Shown here: in pieces, positions 63,689 through 64,000 of the stretch
Layout of the letters: every line of letters begins with the position of its first letter
How positions within the stretch are numbered: the first letter of the stretch is position 1
Assembly (NCBI GenBank): GCA_002049495.1
Contig: LLYS01000003.1
Span: 124,001 to 188,000, forward strand
DNA: 64,000 nucleotides
Direction: 5' to 3'
Origin: Epsilonproteobacteria bacterium tcs-49
GTDB lineage: Bacteria; Campylobacterota; Campylobacteria; Campylobacterales; Sulfurovaceae
Notes under the pieces: model-generated
Databases searched by the model: none
Seen by the model: only the letters and a program-made list of their open reading frames with translations
What the model was told of the DNA's origin: nothing
Translations under genes and position numbers: made by a program

Positions 63689-64000
63689 GTGCTACGTTTA
63701 CTCCCGCTTCTACTGCTGTGTCTCAATCTCTCTTTTGCTATGAGCGTCAAAGAGGACCCCGATTTCACCGCAGTGTATAAGCAGCCGCAAAACAGCGACA
63801 AACTCGTGCTGATGATCTATACGGTGCGCTCCTGTCCCCAGTGTGCCTATATGAAACAGAAAGTTTTTACCGATCCGGCCGTAGCGCCTTTTATGCAAAA
63901 ACACTTTGTCGTGGTGGAAAAGGATATCCAGCGCGACGATCTGCCCCGGGAGTTTGAATATTTCGGCGTACCTACGATCTTTTTCGTGGATAAAGGGGGA
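63689..64000 (+). CDS. Thioredoxin-like exported protein, truncated by window end
   Basis: The ORF is open to the last base, so the gene is partial. The start GTG 63689 follows AAGGAGG by five bases. A signal peptide (LRLLPLLLLCLNLSFA) contains a possible lipobox cysteine. The mature part has a thioredoxin-like CxxC motif (TVRSCPQCAYMKQKVFTD) and the cis-Pro region YFGVPTIFFVD, typical of thioredoxin_7 or SoxW-like proteins. A role in periplasmic disulfide or sulfur-enzyme maintenance is possible. Confidence 0.8.
   Translation, partial: MLRLLPLLLLCLNLSFAMSVKEDPDFTAVYKQPQNSDKLVLMIYTVRSCPQCAYMKQKVFTDPAVAPFMQKHFVVVEKDIQRDDLPREFEYFGVPTIFFVDKGG

Overview
The window looks like a chromosome segment of a sulfur-oxidising, motile member of the Campylobacterota (Epsilonproteobacteria). 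Evidence: the divergent folE-fliI / tig-clpP-def block and the purB-nrdA pair, both of which I recall from Campylobacter; nifS-nifU as the Fe-S assembly pair; dnaA flanked on both sides by TTCAC-core DnaA boxes; and two Tat-exported sulfide-oxidising flavoproteins. By eye the GC content is near 50 %, high for this class, so genera such as Nitratifractor, Hydrogenimonas or Sulfuricurvum-like lineages are possible. I cannot name the genus from sequence alone. No rRNA, insertion sequence, prophage or CRISPR array is visible.

Layout. 0-4.9 kb: FccB-like flavoprotein, HAD phosphatase, PIN-PhoH ATPase, two uncharacterised genes. 4.8-8.0 kb (minus): NCS2 purine permease, purine phosphoribosyltransferase and a 2OG-Fe(II) oxygenase in one operon, preceded by pdxH. 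8.1-19.6 kb: a signalling block with an ammonium-transporter/chemoreceptor fusion, a frameshifted Cache-GGDEF protein, a periplasmic binding protein next to a Cache-PAS histidine kinase, a CBS-GGDEF protein, tRNA-Ser and a PAS-GGDEF-EAL protein. 19.7-24.0 kb (minus): nifU, nifS, fliI, folE. 24.1-30.4 kb (plus): tig, clpP, a degenerate GGDEF protein, def, a Bax1-I membrane protein, a ThiD2-like protein and a Cache diguanylate cyclase. 30.4-35.8 kb: tpx, a GGDEF-EAL protein, and a PAS protein plus CZB-type chemoreceptor resembling the CetB/CetA energy-taxis pair. 35.9-49.1 kb: nrdA, purB, an RluA pseudouridine synthase carrying two perfect parS sites inside its coding sequence, a DUF342 protein, a methyltransferase, a B12/radical-SAM protein, a cold-shock protein, a 2H phosphoesterase and others. 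49.3-51.5 kb: HAD phosphatase, acylphosphatase, a six-tRNA operon and ruvC. 51.5-57.6 kb: the replication-origin region with dnaA, dnaN, pyrG, recJ. 57.6-59.3 kb: a sulfide:quinone-oxidoreductase-like flavoprotein with a duplicated promoter-like repeat. 59.4-63.6 kb: a chain of six overlapping genes from nrdB to kdsD, followed by a thioredoxin-like gene cut by the window edge.

Functionally the window joins chromosome replication and partition (dnaA/dnaN, parS sites), nucleotide supply (nrdA, nrdB, purB, pyrG, purine salvage), Fe-S and protein maturation, sulfide oxidation, and a dense c-di-GMP/chemotaxis network with at least six GGDEF/EAL proteins and two chemoreceptors. No single locus is plainly a new system. 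The most unusual items are the Amt-MCP fusion, parS sites embedded in a gene, a GGDEF-like protein that kept its RxxD motif but lost GGDEF inside the clpP-def operon, and a 2OG oxygenase coupled to purine salvage.

Quality warning: four genes (10.6-12.2, 34.4-35.8, 43.4-44.9 and 46.97-47.46 kb) are broken by apparent single-base losses in homopolymer runs, five sites in all and every one in the deletion direction. This pattern suggests uncorrected long-read or pyrosequencing error rather than biology, and should be settled before any of these genes is called a pseudogene.
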